NCBI GenBank assembly: GCA_030867875.1
Contig: JAOWCC010001589.1
Coordinates: 146,913,745-146,977,744, forward strand
Length of the DNA: 64,000 nucleotides
Origin: Actinernus sp. WN-2022
Lineage: Eukaryota > Cnidaria > Anthozoa > Actiniaria > Actinernidae
Reading direction: 5' to 3'
Below, in pieces: positions 29,412 through 42,231 of the stretch (its first letter is position 1; the number at the start of each line of letters is the position of its first letter). Under the pieces are notes generated by a model. That model was given only the letters and a program-made list of their open reading frames with translations. It had not been told where the DNA came from and ran no database searches. A program made the translations under genes and the position numbers.

Positions 29412-31195
29412 CATCGGGCAGAATGGCGCGACATACATCCGGGACATTCTATAGTCATCAGCGCCAAATTCAAAAGCTACTCAATGAATCGTGATAAAAT
29501 TTACAAAGAAATGGTCTCAAACGCGTCAGGGAGGTTACGGTTTCACTCATTTGCGGAAAAACTAAATATTGTATGCATTAAGCCAACACGGATTTTAGTA
29601 GAAGAGATATCATTCGATCATTTCTGCTCAATATTAAAGTTTTCCGCGTATTAATAAGCTTATATATTTTGACCTAAAAATCGGTGTTTTTCGTAGTATT
29701 TAGAGGGGGAAATGGCTAATGTGTGACTTTGAGGGTAATTTTCTCTTTGACTAATTATCGTATTTCTTAGGCCCACACGGGAAAAGATAGACTGACATCT
29801 TACTAACCCGTGTACGTTTTTTCGTTTAAATCTGGCGGATATTATGCTTATATAAATCGTGTTTTCTAGAACGCATCTGGGCGCCACATATTCGCTTGCT
29901 AGATTTAGGGTTTCAAAATTCCCGGGGGTCTTGCTTCGAGGCCTTAGCTCCTCCCCATCAGACAATGGCACATACGCCGCCTATAATTACGGCTGTAATT
30001 AGGTTAAGCCAGTACTTAAGGAACCGTGGTGTGAAAACCAATGCTTTGTTCTAAAAATAAATAAGCGCTGGTGTATATCCACAGCCCGACTTGACTGTAT
30101 TCATTCCAATTTGTTACGCGACCGAACTACATTGTGATTTATGACTCTGTACACGAAATGTCCAATGCCGATCGGGAGTTCTTTTCAGAACGTTTGTAAA
30201 GTGAAAATGAAAACCAACATAATGTAAAACACGCTCGCGCATCATGAACAAATGCAAAAACCGTTTTTCATTAATCGTGAGCTTTAAAATGAGACGTTTC
30301 TCGTATTTCTGTTTGCTCTGGAACTGAAACTACCATAGCCGTGAACGATTCCGCAGTAGGTGTTGTTTTGGCTGTGAAGTAACCCTTAAAGGCAGCCTGG
30401 AAAAAGTGTTTGTTAAATGAAATGAAAACTAACAGAACAGCGTATAAATCGCAAGCGCATCATGAACAAATCCAAGAACGAATTTTTGAAATCGTCAGTT
30501 TTAAAATGAGACCTTTCTTGTATTCCAGTTCGCTCTTGAACTCAAATTACCAAAGAATGATTCCGCTCTAGTTGTTGTCTTGACGGAAAGGAATGCGGCA
30601 CCGTTTTGTATTCAAACCAAATCGTTTATTTGCTCTAGAAATCACTGACTACCAAAGAAAGCGAAAATGAAAACTAACAGACAACGAATATAAACAACGT
30701 AGAAAACGTTTTAAGAGCATCAAAAAGAAACGTTAGAGCGATTGTTAATGCTTTTCTTTAAAGCAAAATCTTCTCGCTCTATCACTGCATTCCCGCGATA
30801 ACCGGAGTAATTTGTTTGCTTGACTGAATCAGAAGTCAGTGGCCCGGTCAGTGGAAGTAAAGCCGTCATTCTTTGGAACAGTCGCTTCCTGATGGTCCCT
30901 GATCCATATAACAGGACTTCGATAATTACTAACAAGTCGTTAATTGAATATCGGGATAAAAGACAGACTTAACGAGCCTAGGGATTTTCATAGTCCTATA
31001 ACAGAAAGCGAATGACAGTGATTGACGTGTATTTAATGTGATGTGGGAGTAGGGTATTCCCACACCGATCACTGAGTAGCCAATTACAATTGTCTTATTG
31101 AATAACTAATAATGTTATTCGTAATTATGCCGACCTCAATTAAATCTCGCAGCCGTAAGTACATGTCGCCGAAAACAATAGCATTCTGCCCGATG
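29412..31195. mobile_element. CATCGGGCAGAAT element, second copy
   Basis: The left end is CATCGGGCAGAATGGCGCGACAT and the right end carries ATGTCGCC and ATTCTGCCCGATG (inverted). It shares a subterminal block (ATGACAGTGATTGAC) and internal motifs such as TAAAATGAGAC with 16,740-19,049. It is 1,784 bp long and non-coding. Confidence 0.6.
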
Positions 31196-31523
31196 GGTTG
31201 TTAGGGCCATGCAGTACTTGTTTCCTGCACCATTTTTCATTTCCCTCATGCCGCCATATTTCAGTTTGACAGCCATTAAACCCTCCTGAAGGTGGATAAT
31301 TAAACATAACTTTTAGATTTTCATTTTCTAATTTTCAGGTCGAGAAAGTTTACTGGAAGCACTGGAACCATTTGAGTTTATAATAAGTCATGACCAAATA
31401 AAACGACACAAAGGTGATCTTCAAAGTCATCTGACAAATTGAATTAGTGAGTTAAGTCACCTGATCAAAGCCTTGTATATATATTATATAAGCCCGAGAA
31501 CGAGGTTCGAGGGCTTAGTGTAT

Positions 31524-31954
31524 GACAGAGCGGAAAAACGGAGCGCATGCGCACTAGGCACTTTATAAAAAGTGAATCAAGATAGCCGCCGAGCGGGAGG
31601 GAATCGTAGCTCTTTTTCAGAGACCTCTCACAGCTCAAGAAATACCACGATTGCTTTATTACTTCACACCATGGACTGATATTCTTCAGTGACTTCTTCG
31701 AGGCCAAATAACACATAATCCAGTTCACAGGAAGAACGCTACAATTGCTTGGTCAACTCTGTTTTCAAGGAGAGCGAGTCATTTCGAACTGTTCATATGC
31801 GACTGGAAAAACGCCAAAAATAAGAAAACTTGTGAATATATAAGGTTCATACTTCGATAGAGAACTAAGGAAGTAATGGTTTTCAACATATAAAATACCA
31901 TCTTCGAGATTTTCATACCATTTTTCAAACGAAGCATTAGAAGTTACAGTACTG
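31524..31954 (-). repeat. Left copy of a roughly 430-bp inverted repeat with an open frame
   Basis: This segment is inverted at 39565-40000. Both copies keep the same reading frame (minus strand here) encoding a peptide with SNASFEKWYENLEDGILYV and YIFTSFLIFGVFPVA, despite a 6-bp indel between them. That favours a coding past or a selected peptide. The outer side ends near a short palindromic motif, AAGCCCGAGAACGAGGTTCG, at 31,491-31,517, which recurs at 40,211-40,238. Confidence 0.75.
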
Positions 31955-34062
31955 GAAATTCTGGAACGATGAACCAGCAATACTAAAGGATTGTAAGTAA
32001 ATTTACACAGTATCATCAGAAAGTTATACAGTATTTCACTTCACTTGATATTATGGTGTCATATCAAACTGTTAAACTGCTTAAGGTATTCTGTGCTGTT
32101 GGAACGGCAATTTGAGAATTCCGTGTTTGGATTTTTAACATGGCAAAGAAAACAATTTCTAAATATTATTGTAATATTTTGTTCTTTTGGACCTCAATAA
32201 AATGTCTTGTATTAACAGTAAAACATATCGTGAGAAATTCAATTCGCAATAAAAAGTTTATTCTGGAAGTAGTCTCTTTAAATGATCACATACATTAATA
32301 CATTTTCATACATTTCGTATGAAAAATATTTTCCACTCCTCCATGTTGTTCGTATAAATAACTGAATTATACTCGTTATTCCATTCAAATAAAACCCGCC
32401 TTTTATCGAAGGCCATTTAAGGTTAATTTTGTCAACATTTTATTGTTTTCCTTTACTTTTTTACACACACGAGCAATGGCGACAATAATGTTTTGCATTT
32501 TTGTGACCCGTTCAAGAAACTCTGAAGACCTTTGTAGTGGTTCGATTCGAGAGGTGGTAGATTTAGAAGCTAGAGCGTGTGGATTTTCTAACTTAATTTT
32601 TGTCTGCTTTACACATTTAATGTGGATGAAACGACGAAGTAGTATGTCCTGTTCCTATCCCGACAAAAAGAAGCCTGCAGTAGCACACTTGTTGCCTGCC
32701 CTCGACGTTTGATTGAGGTTTTTGACCATCTGGACCCAAATAGTAAAGGTACACACATCTGTCCGAAACACTTGAGAAATGCAGACTCGTCAAGCAGCAT
32801 CACTTCTTATCATCTTTATTCTCTACCAAATACAAGAAAGGTGAGGTAAATATACAATGAAGCTAACTATGCCAACAAATATTTATATTTCATCTATACG
32901 TTATGTAAAATATTTAGTGAAAATATTTTTCTAAACCTGGAAGAGGAAGAACATACACTAACAAAATAAAAAAATAACTTTCTTTCAATGTCTACTTTTT
33001 TAACCTATGTTTTTTTTCATAAAATGCAGCAGTATGCCCTAGATAAAACACCAGAACCAGAACGAGAACCAGAACCCAACCTACTGCAGAAAAGAATTAA
33101 AGAACTTGAAGAGAGAAATGAAACCCTTGTATCAGCAAATCTGGAATTGCAGCAGGAAAATGATATGTTGAAAAAAAACCTGCCAGGTAAAGAGATGATC
33201 TCTGACCAACATGTATAAAATCAAAATTGATACTGACAATAAGAATGGGGCATGGGTTTGGGTACAATACTGCAGAATCCCATAATTTAGTCCCCAAGTA
33301 GATGTAATGACCCACGCTCACTGTGTATAATCCCCTTTCACTCCATGCCCATGACCTCTATGGATACTGTCACTGACAACAGTCACCTTCATGGATATCC
33401 CCATTCTCTCTTAAAACCAGTGTGTGACAATAATTAAAGCTTGATTTTCACAAGTCATTAAATTAATACTCAAGTTGAATGGGCTATTATCACAGTTCAA
33501 CCATCTTGGATAAAACAATGGTTTTGTCCCCGGTAGCCTTTCACTGGTGGGAAAACAAAGGTTTTTATTCTCCTGGGACTCAACATGGCCACTGTTTGAT
33601 AAAAGCCCATGGAGACCACAACAGACATAGCACTGCTGTTCTACAGGCAATTGTACGCTGTTATTAATTTAACTGAGTAGTTTAGTGAGTATTGTCTGTT
33701 TTTCCTCTTCTTTCTTGTCATGTATGATAGCCTCCAATAGATAATACCCCTTAATTGTACAACACAAAGTGCATTCATGACAGACAGTGCCCAGGAACAG
33801 TACATGGGACTCCCGGTAATTGAAACCAACAGTACAGCACATCACAAGGATAAGATAATAGGTGGAACTATTCATCTCTCTCTCCCTTTTATCATTTTAT
33901 CATTAATTACCTCTGAAAGTGATCAATATAAACAGAGTATAGCAAAATTAATTGTCAATTTGTTTGAAAAACTTGGCAGCTTCCTCTTTCAAGAATGTGA
34001 TGTGAACTGTTAAGCTGTAGTGCTAAGTGTGCACGCCCTATGAGGGAAAGAGAACAAATCTC

Positions 34063-34136
34063 TGACCCAAGTGGGACTCGAACCCAACGACCTCCAGGTT
34101 ACATGTCTGGCGCTCTACCAACTGAGCTATCAAGTC
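34063..34136 (-). tRNA. tRNA-like unit 1 (anticodon position TGT, Thr-like)
   Basis: On the minus strand acceptor GACTTGA pairs with TTGGGTC. The D arm is GCTCAGTTGGTAGAGC and the T arm contains GGTTCGAGTCCC. The anticodon loop reads CATGTAA, with A in place of the invariant U33 and a mismatch closing the stem, so it is probably a degenerate tRNA rather than a functional gene. Confidence 0.45.
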
Positions 34137-34318
34137 AGATGAGAGCAATCGTGGGTATTGGTGCGTTTTATGGGGTCACGGCGATTATATATGTATTTGT
34201 AGTTATGATATCAAATCATGTTTGCCGCGTAGCACTAGTAAGTGTAAAGAATGTGATGTGAACTGGTAAGCTGTAGTGCTAAGTGTGCACGCCCTACGAG
34301 GGAAAGATAACAAATCTC

Positions 34319-34392
34319 TGACCCAAGTGGGACTCGAACCCAACGACCTCCAGGTTACATGTCTGGCGCTCTACCAACTGAGCTATCAAGTC
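34319..34392 (-). tRNA. tRNA-like unit 2
   Basis: Same sequence and same anticodon-loop defect as unit 1, 256 bp downstream. Confidence 0.45.
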
Positions 34393-34573
34393 AGATGAGA
34401 GCAATCGTGGGTATTGGTGCGTTTTATGGGGTCACGGCGATTATATAGTATTTGTAGTTATGATATCAAATCATGTTTGCCGCGTAGCACTAGTAAGTGT
34501 AAAGAATGTGTTGTGAACTGGTAAGCTGTAGTGCTAAGTGTGCACGCCCTACGATGGAAAGATAACAAATCTC

Positions 34574-34647
34574 TGACCCAAGTGGGACTCGAACCCAACG
34601 ACCTCCAGGTTACATGTCTGGCGCTCTACCAACTGAGCTATCAAGTC
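34574..34647 (-). tRNA. tRNA-like unit 3
   Basis: Same sequence and same anticodon-loop defect as unit 1. Confidence 0.45.
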
Positions 34648-34828
34648 AGATGAGAGCAATCGTGGGTATTGGTGCGTTTTATGGGGTCACGGCGATTATA
34701 TAGTATTTGTAGTTATGATATCAAATCATGTTTACCGCGTAGCACTAGTAAGTGTAAAGAATGTGTTGTGAACTGGTAAGCTGTAGTGCTAAGTGTGCAC
34801 GCCCTACGAGGGAAAGAGAACAAATCTC

Positions 34829-34902
34829 TGACCCAAGTGGGACTCGAACCCAACGACCTCCAGGTTACATGTCTGGCGCTCTACCAACTGAGCTATCAAG
34901 TC
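34829..34902 (-). tRNA. tRNA-like unit 4
   Basis: Same sequence and same anticodon-loop defect as unit 1. Confidence 0.45.
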
Positions 34903-37449
34903 AGATGAGAGCAATCGTGGGTATTGGTGCGTTTCATGGGGTCACGGCGATTATATATGTATTTGTAGTTATGATATCAATCAAGAACCTTGTTGTCAAG
35001 TTCCATAGAGCACTGTCACTGCATTATGAAGATAATGGCCATTCCCTGTATGACTCTGAATAGATGCAGAAGTTTTGCGATAGGCGTGCTCCTGGGTTGT
35101 TCACTGAAGTCTATGAGTCTATTGTCAATGATGACCGTCGGACACCTACAGCTAAAAGAGAGAAGCAACAACTTATTATGCCAGCTAATATTAAAATCTC
35201 CAACTCATATTCAAACCTATATACATGTATATAAACTCATTGTTAAAACAATGAGTACATACTTCATGAACAATATGTAACATTTAAAATTAAAAAACAA
35301 GATGCACGAATATCTTTCTTACAAAAACAACAAACTGCAGCTTGACTGTGGTGTATATATGTCTACCCATGGAGCCTCACAGCAAGCTGTCATGGCAGGT
35401 CTGTTAATGCATGGGCTTTGCCCCCCACCCAAGGACCGTCCTAAATCAAAAGAAGGAGCTGGCCAAAAAAGCCTCAAAATGACTGCAGAACGGTTAACTC
35501 AAGCTTTATAAGGTAAGGTATTTTTCGGATATAAATCAAACACTACAGGCAAAAGAAGGTTTTGAGAAGAAGAAACATGTTAACTAAATTACACTAAATT
35601 CCTTTATTATAGAATAAACAGTTTATACTCGCCATTGTCGTTGATTTTCATGCCATCCACACCAGTCAAGATCCTAAGACACCTGTGACCAGCAGTGCAA
35701 TTCACATGGCCACTGAGATCATAGACATCCAAACTGATGTAACAGCCATCTCTCTTCCACCAAATGCACAGGGGCTTCACCAGTCAGTATTTGTGAACCA
35801 GCAGGAAATAAGTTATCCTGACATCCAGCAGCTGTTTCTTGATTTTTCTCATGGCTACTTCACGCAGCAATACATAGCAACACTGCCAAATCAATTCCGG
35901 AAGTTTAACATGGAAAATGCAAAACAGTGTGTGGAACATCTAAGGTTCTTCACATTGCAAAATGATAATACGGCATTTCAAAGTATAAATCCTAGAATAT
36001 CCACATGATTTTCGTCATTCGAAAGACTGATGTCAGAGCTAGTCGATCAGTCAGTCGCCTTTTACAGGCTCGAAGCTCGAGCAAGTCAAAATGCTATTGT
36101 CTTGTACTCAACACTGATTGGCTCAAGTAACTGTAAGCTGGAATGCTTTGTTTTCGTTCTGCAATGTGATTGGTTCTCCCTAAGTGACACTGGTTTCAGT
36201 ACTTGCACTGTAACAAGTAGCTTAATGATAATTTAAAGAGTATTCCAGCACCTACATTTTAATGATACCCAACTATTAGGAAAACTAATTTTAGGGTCTG
36301 ACAGTGCATTGCTCTTTCTAAGATGTTTAAAAAGTATTTCCAAAAAAACGTGGAAAGAAAGATGCATCCCTTTGATCACTGGTACTTATAACTAATCACT
36401 GGCACTAATAACATACATGTACATATAATTCCATTTACACATACCTTTACCTCATAGCACTGAACCTCATAAGCACTGAACTTTCTTTCTACACATATAT
36501 GTAGGTGTTATACTGATCCTGTAAAGAGAGAAATGGATACATTAAAATCAACAGTTCTGGTTGATGTGGACGAGAGACCACTGAAAAGTTTAAAGAATTA
36601 CAAGGAGGTACTGCAGCATATGATCAAGGAGGCCCCACCACTGGAGCAGTACATGGGAGAAAATGTGTTAGTCACAACAAGAGACTGGCCAACATGGTAC
36701 TTCCAAAAGAAGATAGTTGCTCAGGTGAGAAGTTTGTCTCCAGCTGAATAACATTTGTTTGCTTAAGGGAAAGCACAGACTTAAACATGTAAACCAATAA
36801 TATTGTGTAATATAAATGTACAGTACAACAGGATTATGAAGTTTTAAACTATTGATACTGGTACGCTGTATTGTATTTTGCAGTGGAAACCAAATGTAGA
36901 TCCAACACATCTGCTATCTCTGGTTCCTTGGCAGGGCCCATTTCACATTTCTTTCAATGCACAACAACATTTTGTTGAGATTTATAGATTTTTATTTGAG
37001 CCCTTATATAAGGGTATGTTTAGTCAGAGAAAGGTACTTGCAAAGAAACCCAAGCCATTCAGAATAACTACTTTAATCACCTCATGTTTTGGTGGATGGC
37101 TCCTAATTAGAGATATGATTTTAAGACATTTTGGTTTAAGGTAGAAGAGTACAGAATTTGTGGCAACAATTCACATTCTTGATGAGATAGTACCCCTTGT
37201 CGTTCATTTCTATCCTGTTGTTTTTCGCAGTGGCAATTATGATCAATACAAAAGTGTCTTAGTCAGAGTTGCTCTGATGTTTATAATCCACTGCCGCCAT
37301 CACTATGACAAGGCAACTATTGCTCAGCTCAGTGATATGCTGCACCATGAGTATATTGTACCATCGCTCTACGACATGGAGAAGGCAGCCTTAAATTCTC
37401 TCACTGAAAAGAAAGTGGATATTTTCCATTCACTACTAAGAAGGTAAAA

Positions 37450-38820
37450 GACCTCATGAAACATTGCACAGTTCTGTTCTTCAAGGAAAATATTGCATAT
37501 CCTTTCAATCAAGCATTATTGGAGGGCCAATTAACAGATTCTAATGAAACACTGATTACAATTACATGTTCAACACCATGAGACAGCTCCTTTAAAGTTA
37601 GTGGCCCTGAGCAAAAAACATGCTTCTTCATATACAAATGAGTTGTGTTATTTTAATAGTATAATCAGTAGGCAGCAGTTTGAGGAAATGTAGTCACTGG
37701 GACTGTGGTAGTAACCAGCTTCTAATGAATCTGGATCACAATGTACAGTGAAATGAAATCGAACCATGGTACACAGCTCAACATCGCCAGAAAATTTAGA
37801 CATCGAGGCTTGATAGTATATAGATGGTAGACATAGTATATATGGTACTTTGGGACACTATAACGCAGGATACATAAAGTACCAACACGTAATTGGGTAA
37901 CACCGCTCACCAGAATTTTATCGCAGACTCATCTCTTTTGGTCCGTTTAGGACCTACTTTCCAAAAGGACAAATTAGCTTGAATAACCGCTAGCTGTTTA
38001 AACAAACACACTGCAGTTTCTAGAGTACAGAACAAGGTTTCCAAAGCTGCCATGTTTATTGGATTTGGTCACTTGTGGTCAGAGTTATGGCAGTCTCAAG
38101 ACGGGCAATATTACGGGTTTTAGCGTGCAAATATGGAGTCTGAGGTTTCTTGTCGAAAAGCTGAATTTTCAAGAAGGAAAAGGAATCATCCAAAATGGAC
38201 TATAGAAGGGAAGAATACGGTAGGTCTTGTTTATGTGTTCAACTCTTCGTGCGCGTATTTTTTGCTAAGGTTGTAGATTTGCAGCAGATACATTTTATAA
38301 ACTGTTATCTGCATGTTTTTACTAGAAATCGTTTAATGTCCACTGTAAATAAATGCAATTTTTTATGCTTCCTCTAAAATCAAAGAAAGGAATCATCAAA
38401 GTGTACTACTTGGATTTGAAAATATCAAAACTGAATTGATAATATCTGTAGAAATAATACCTCGATCGCACATTTTTACGATTGTACCTGAATGCAGTCA
38501 GATTTGATAATGAATTGTCAACAAGGAGCTGTAAAGCTTCCCAAAGGAAGAACAAAATTCAGGTAATCTTACATGTAAATTGTTATCACAACAAAAATGT
38601 AAGTATTAGTTAAGCTTATATATATATATATGAAATTGATTATTGTAATATAAATTAAATTATGTGCCATTGTACGTAGTCTAGAGAATTAGCATGATTT
38701 GGTATAAAAGTACACATGTTTCTATAACCTCTATACCGAAAGCATACCAATAAGATACCAATCCAAACATATTCAAGAAGAGTAATTTTTGTACAACAAA
38801 CTTAAGCTATTTTAAAACAG
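37450..38820 (+). other. Probable intron or intergenic part of the DUF6589-type locus
   Basis: No convincing exon is seen between the block ending with SLLRR and the RING-like block. Several short frames lack splice support. A TATATATATA tract lies near 38,622. Confidence 0.4.
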
Positions 38821-39564
38821 CGATATTTTCTCAACCATCAACAGCCCTACTATCTACCCACCTTTGATGCTACAGTCGACCAAAGGAGTCTCCCTCTTGG
38901 CTATGCTTGGGAAGAGGAGCTACCAAATCCAAGCAAGAGATGTGATAGACCGGACTGCCAAATTGTTGACAAACACGAAGTTATGTTGACGTGTGGCCAC
39001 TCGTTCCACGAGGATTGCATGCCCGACAACATGTGTCCCGTTCTGGATGTAGGTAACCCTGATGAAGACGTCGATGGCAACGACGACGACGACGATGATG
39101 ATAACGAGGTGAGCCATCCCGAACGAAGGCGGTGCTACTACTCTTCAGAAGAGTTTCGCGAAGCACTCGTTTCCCGCTTTCGAGAACGTATTTCTGAACA
39201 CTGAGGGTTCCTATTCCTCAAATCTAAGTGAGAGGATGACCAAAAGGTAACGAAACTGTTTCGGTAGGATGTGTGATTGATCCATTAATGTTATTTTTGT
39301 GTCAAAGTTTTCTTGGTCGTTTCTTGGTTCCATTTTGCCACCGCTATCAAAACTAGGAAGTATGTGCCTAATTCCCATAGATCACTAAATAAGTCGGTCC
39401 TCTACTCTCTTATCGCTATACTTGATATCGTTGTGAACATTGATTTGACCATTTTCACACGAAATTTAGCGCTTCTTCATCAAAACTTCGTGCTACAGTC
39501 CGGAACCTCGTGCTGAAATGTGCTTGCTTTGATTCGCTACCTAGTGCGCATGCAGTCTAGTCAC

Positions 39565-40000
39565 AGTACTGTAACTTCAAATGCTTCGTTTGAAAAATGG
39601 TATGAAAATCTCGAAGATGGTATTTTATATGTTGAAAACCATCATGATTACCTCCTTAGTTCTCTACGAAAGTATGAACCTTATATATTCACAAGTTTTC
39701 TTATTTTTGGCGTTTTTCCAGTCGCACATGAACAGTTCGAAATGACTCGCTCTCCCTGAAAACAGAGTTGACCAAGCAATTGTAGCGTTCTTCCTGTGAA
39801 CTGGATTAAGTGTTATTTGGGCTCGAAGAAGTCACTGAAGAGTATCAGTCCATGGTGTGAAGTAATAAAGCAATCGTGGTATTTCTTGAGCTGTGAGAAG
39901 TCCCTGAAAAAGAGCTACGATTCCCTCCCGCTCGGCGGCCATCTTGATTCACTTTTTATAAAGTGCCTAGTGCACATGCGCTCCGTTTTTCCGCTCTGTC
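39565..40000 (+). repeat. Right copy of the roughly 430-bp inverted repeat
   Basis: This is the inverted partner of 31524-31954. The conserved frame here includes SNASFEKWYENLEDGILYV and ends EQFEMTRSP before a stop, as in the left copy. Confidence 0.75.
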
Positions 40001-40004
40001 TACA

Positions 40005-40240
40005 TGTATATGCTAGTTTTACGAACATCAAATTTCCAAGAGAAACTATCACCGATAGTTCCGAGACAAACACAGTCTATTTGTCGTTATTGTTCATCAC
40101 AAAATCGTCTTCCGCTCTCAGCGGGCACTATTATACAAATAGACTGTGTCCGTCGAGGAACTATCGGCTGATAGTTGCCCGCGGAAATTTGATGTTCTTA
40201 AAACAAATATAAGCCCGAGAACGAAGTTCGAGGGCTTATA
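40005..40240. mobile_element. Hairpin element beside the right inverted repeat
   Basis: ACGAACATCAAATTTCC and ACTATCACCGATAGTTCC on the left are answered by inverted GGAACTATCGGCTGATAGTT and GGAAATTTGATGTTCTTAA at 40,157-40,204. The AAGCCCGAG palindrome follows. The left half is then repeated directly from about 40,241 (AAGAACATCAAATTTCC). Confidence 0.6.
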
Positions 40241-40366
40241 TGCTAGTTTTAAGAACATCAAATTTCCAAGGGAAACTATCAGCCGATAGTTCCGAGACAA
40301 ACACAGTCTATTTGTCGTTATTGTTCAACACAAAATTGTCTTTCGTGCTCAGCGGGCACTATCACC

Positions 40367-40555
40367 TGATAGTTTTCATCCGCGGACGACAACTATCACG
40401 TCACGTGATCGGTTTTAGCGAATGAGCGCGCGCCAACATTTTGTGGTTAACTATAACGCCTGATGGTTTTCATCCGCGGACGACAACTATCACGTCACGT
40501 GATCGCTTTAAGCCAATGAGCGCGCGCCAAAAGTTTGTGGTGAACTATAAGAGCA
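40367..40555. repeat. 94-bp tandem duplication
   Basis: TTTTCATCCGCGGACGACAA and the following CACGTCACGTGATC and GAGCGCGCGCCAA occur twice, 94 bp apart. Confidence 0.8.
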
Positions 40556-42231
40556 TAATTTTATAAGACCTTGAACTGCGTCGTCATGCTTATATTTGGT
40601 TTCAGAATATGAAATTTCCATGGGCAACTATTTACCAATTATTCACCAAATTAGAGGTGAATAGTGGTGGATATTTACTGCGCCGCTTGTTTTAGTATAT
40701 ACCACATATTAGTGAATAGTCAGCACCAAATAGTTATTTTATTTTCTGTCAAATGGACAAAACAACTTGTGCAAGGTGATCACTGCTTCGCTCGGAGCTG
40801 AATATGAAATCTTATTCACTGTTTGATTAGCCAATCAGAGCGTGTGAAGAGCACTATTCACTGGTGTGGTATACACTAACAGCCGATAGTTCCTCGACAG
40901 ATACACTACTTGTACATGTATAAAGGTTCCTTGATGGACACACTCTATTTGTATAATAGTGCCTGCCTGTTATTTCATCAATATCCAATCAGAATTGGAG
41001 AGCATTTCCTGGTGAACTATAATGGCTGCAGATACATGTACATTGTTAGCCTGCCAAACAGTCCCTTGGTGTTATTTCAACGCAAAGGAAGTGATAAAAT
41101 GATTTGGCCGCATAAAAATGGAAAAAGGAGACACTGGCACAAGAGAGAAGAAGGGGGGCCTGCAGCCATTCCTTATACATTTTTATTTCCCGTTCAGATT
41201 CTGAACGGGAAATACTGATTGGTCAATTAGCTGTCATCGCTGTCATGTGTCACGAAATGTCGCACATTCCTCCTGCGAACTGACTGAAATGGCGGCGACA
41301 AGAGAGTTGTGATCGAGCGGTTGAGCATTAATTCAGGAACTTATTTAGAAGAACAAAGCAGGCAGTGAATACTCTACATTTGTACTTTCTAGGCGATATA
41401 TTTTGGCGGTTTTACCAACACGTGAAAGCCTTATTTTCCAACTGTTTGCCGTGGAAGTTGAGTCAGACAGGACGCAGCGTTTCGGCATTGTCCTATTTTG
41501 CAAAGCATTGTGGAGGATCAGTTAATCGAAACTAAATACACTGGGACTTAAATGCCATCTCCCTCTACGATCTAGACGTAGAACTGAAGGAAATTACGGA
41601 GTTCCCTAAGGTAATTTTCGCTTCTGCTGTCAGAGGCTGTTCGAGTGAAAGAGTCAGTCAGGGTCGAGTAAATGAACTGATGAAGGAAAAACTGAGCGGG
41701 GACTGCGTGACTTTATAGAGGCCGTGGTCGTGAATAAATCCCACACTGTAGAGACTTGGACAGGAGAAATAAAGGTAATAACAATGAACTGTGCAATGTT
41801 TTGACTACATATCTCAGATACCGACAAAGTTACGAGAACGCAAAGTTTGATTGACATGTTTAATAATCATGTTAATCCATGCGGTAAAAGGCATAATTCA
41901 AATTTCCGTAAGATGGCGGCAAGCGCTTATTTGTTCTCATTTCGCTCGGATCGTTTCGCCCGTATCGGCAGAACTCGCTCCGCTCGTATCGGAAAAGCGC
42001 CTGTTCTGCAGGCTAGTACATTGTAGTTAGTGAGGGATATCCCCGAGTCAACTTCATTAGTTGAAACTAGAGTTATCTTAGCTTCCATTCGTGTTATAAT
42101 GTCATGCCCTAGCTTTATTGTCCTACTACAAATTTTATATTTTGTTACTATTAATTTGTCGAGCGCTTATATCATGAGCCCCTGGCTCGGGAGATTGGGC
42201 AATCACTTCCTGCGTTACCGACGGTAAATAA

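Larger units (their letters stand above)
33994..34980. repeat. 255-bp tandem array, nearly four units, each with a tRNA-like segment
   Basis: The tRNA-like segments begin at 34063, 34319, 34574 and 34829, giving periods of 256, 255 and 255 bp. Units are nearly identical over their whole length (for example AGCTGTAGTGCTAAGTGTGC and GGGTATTGGTGCGTTTTATG). The last unit ends abruptly inside GATATCAA, where the flanking gene sequence resumes. Confidence 0.95.
32649..39204 (+). pseudogene. DUF6589-type gene, multi-exon, with C-terminal RING-like segment; decayed
   Basis: Likely coding blocks are about 32,649-32,840 (C..C/HICPKH cluster, donor GTGAGG), 33,030-33,186 (coiled coil, donor GTAAAG), 34,985-35,220 (MQKFCDRRAPGLFTEVYESI), 35,345-35,512 (STHGASQQAVMAGLLMHGLC), 35,665-36,005, 36,505-36,724 (RDWPTWYFQKKI, donor GTGAGA), 36,884-37,446 (LVPWQGPFHISFNAQ ... 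CRHHYDKATIAQLS ... IFHSLLRR) and 38,821-39,204 (CDRPDC ... LTCGHSFHEDCMPDNMCP). The conserved core recalls DUF6589 proteins, which are abundant in cnidarians. In-frame stops at 35061-35063, 35509-35511 and 37142-37144 indicate a pseudogene. Exon joins are inferred by eye. The family assignment is from memory. Confidence 0.6.

Noticed and set aside
33994..34980. CRISPR array (regular repeats with spacers)
   Set aside because: Whole 255-bp units are repeated, including the would-be spacers, and the genome is eukaryotic.
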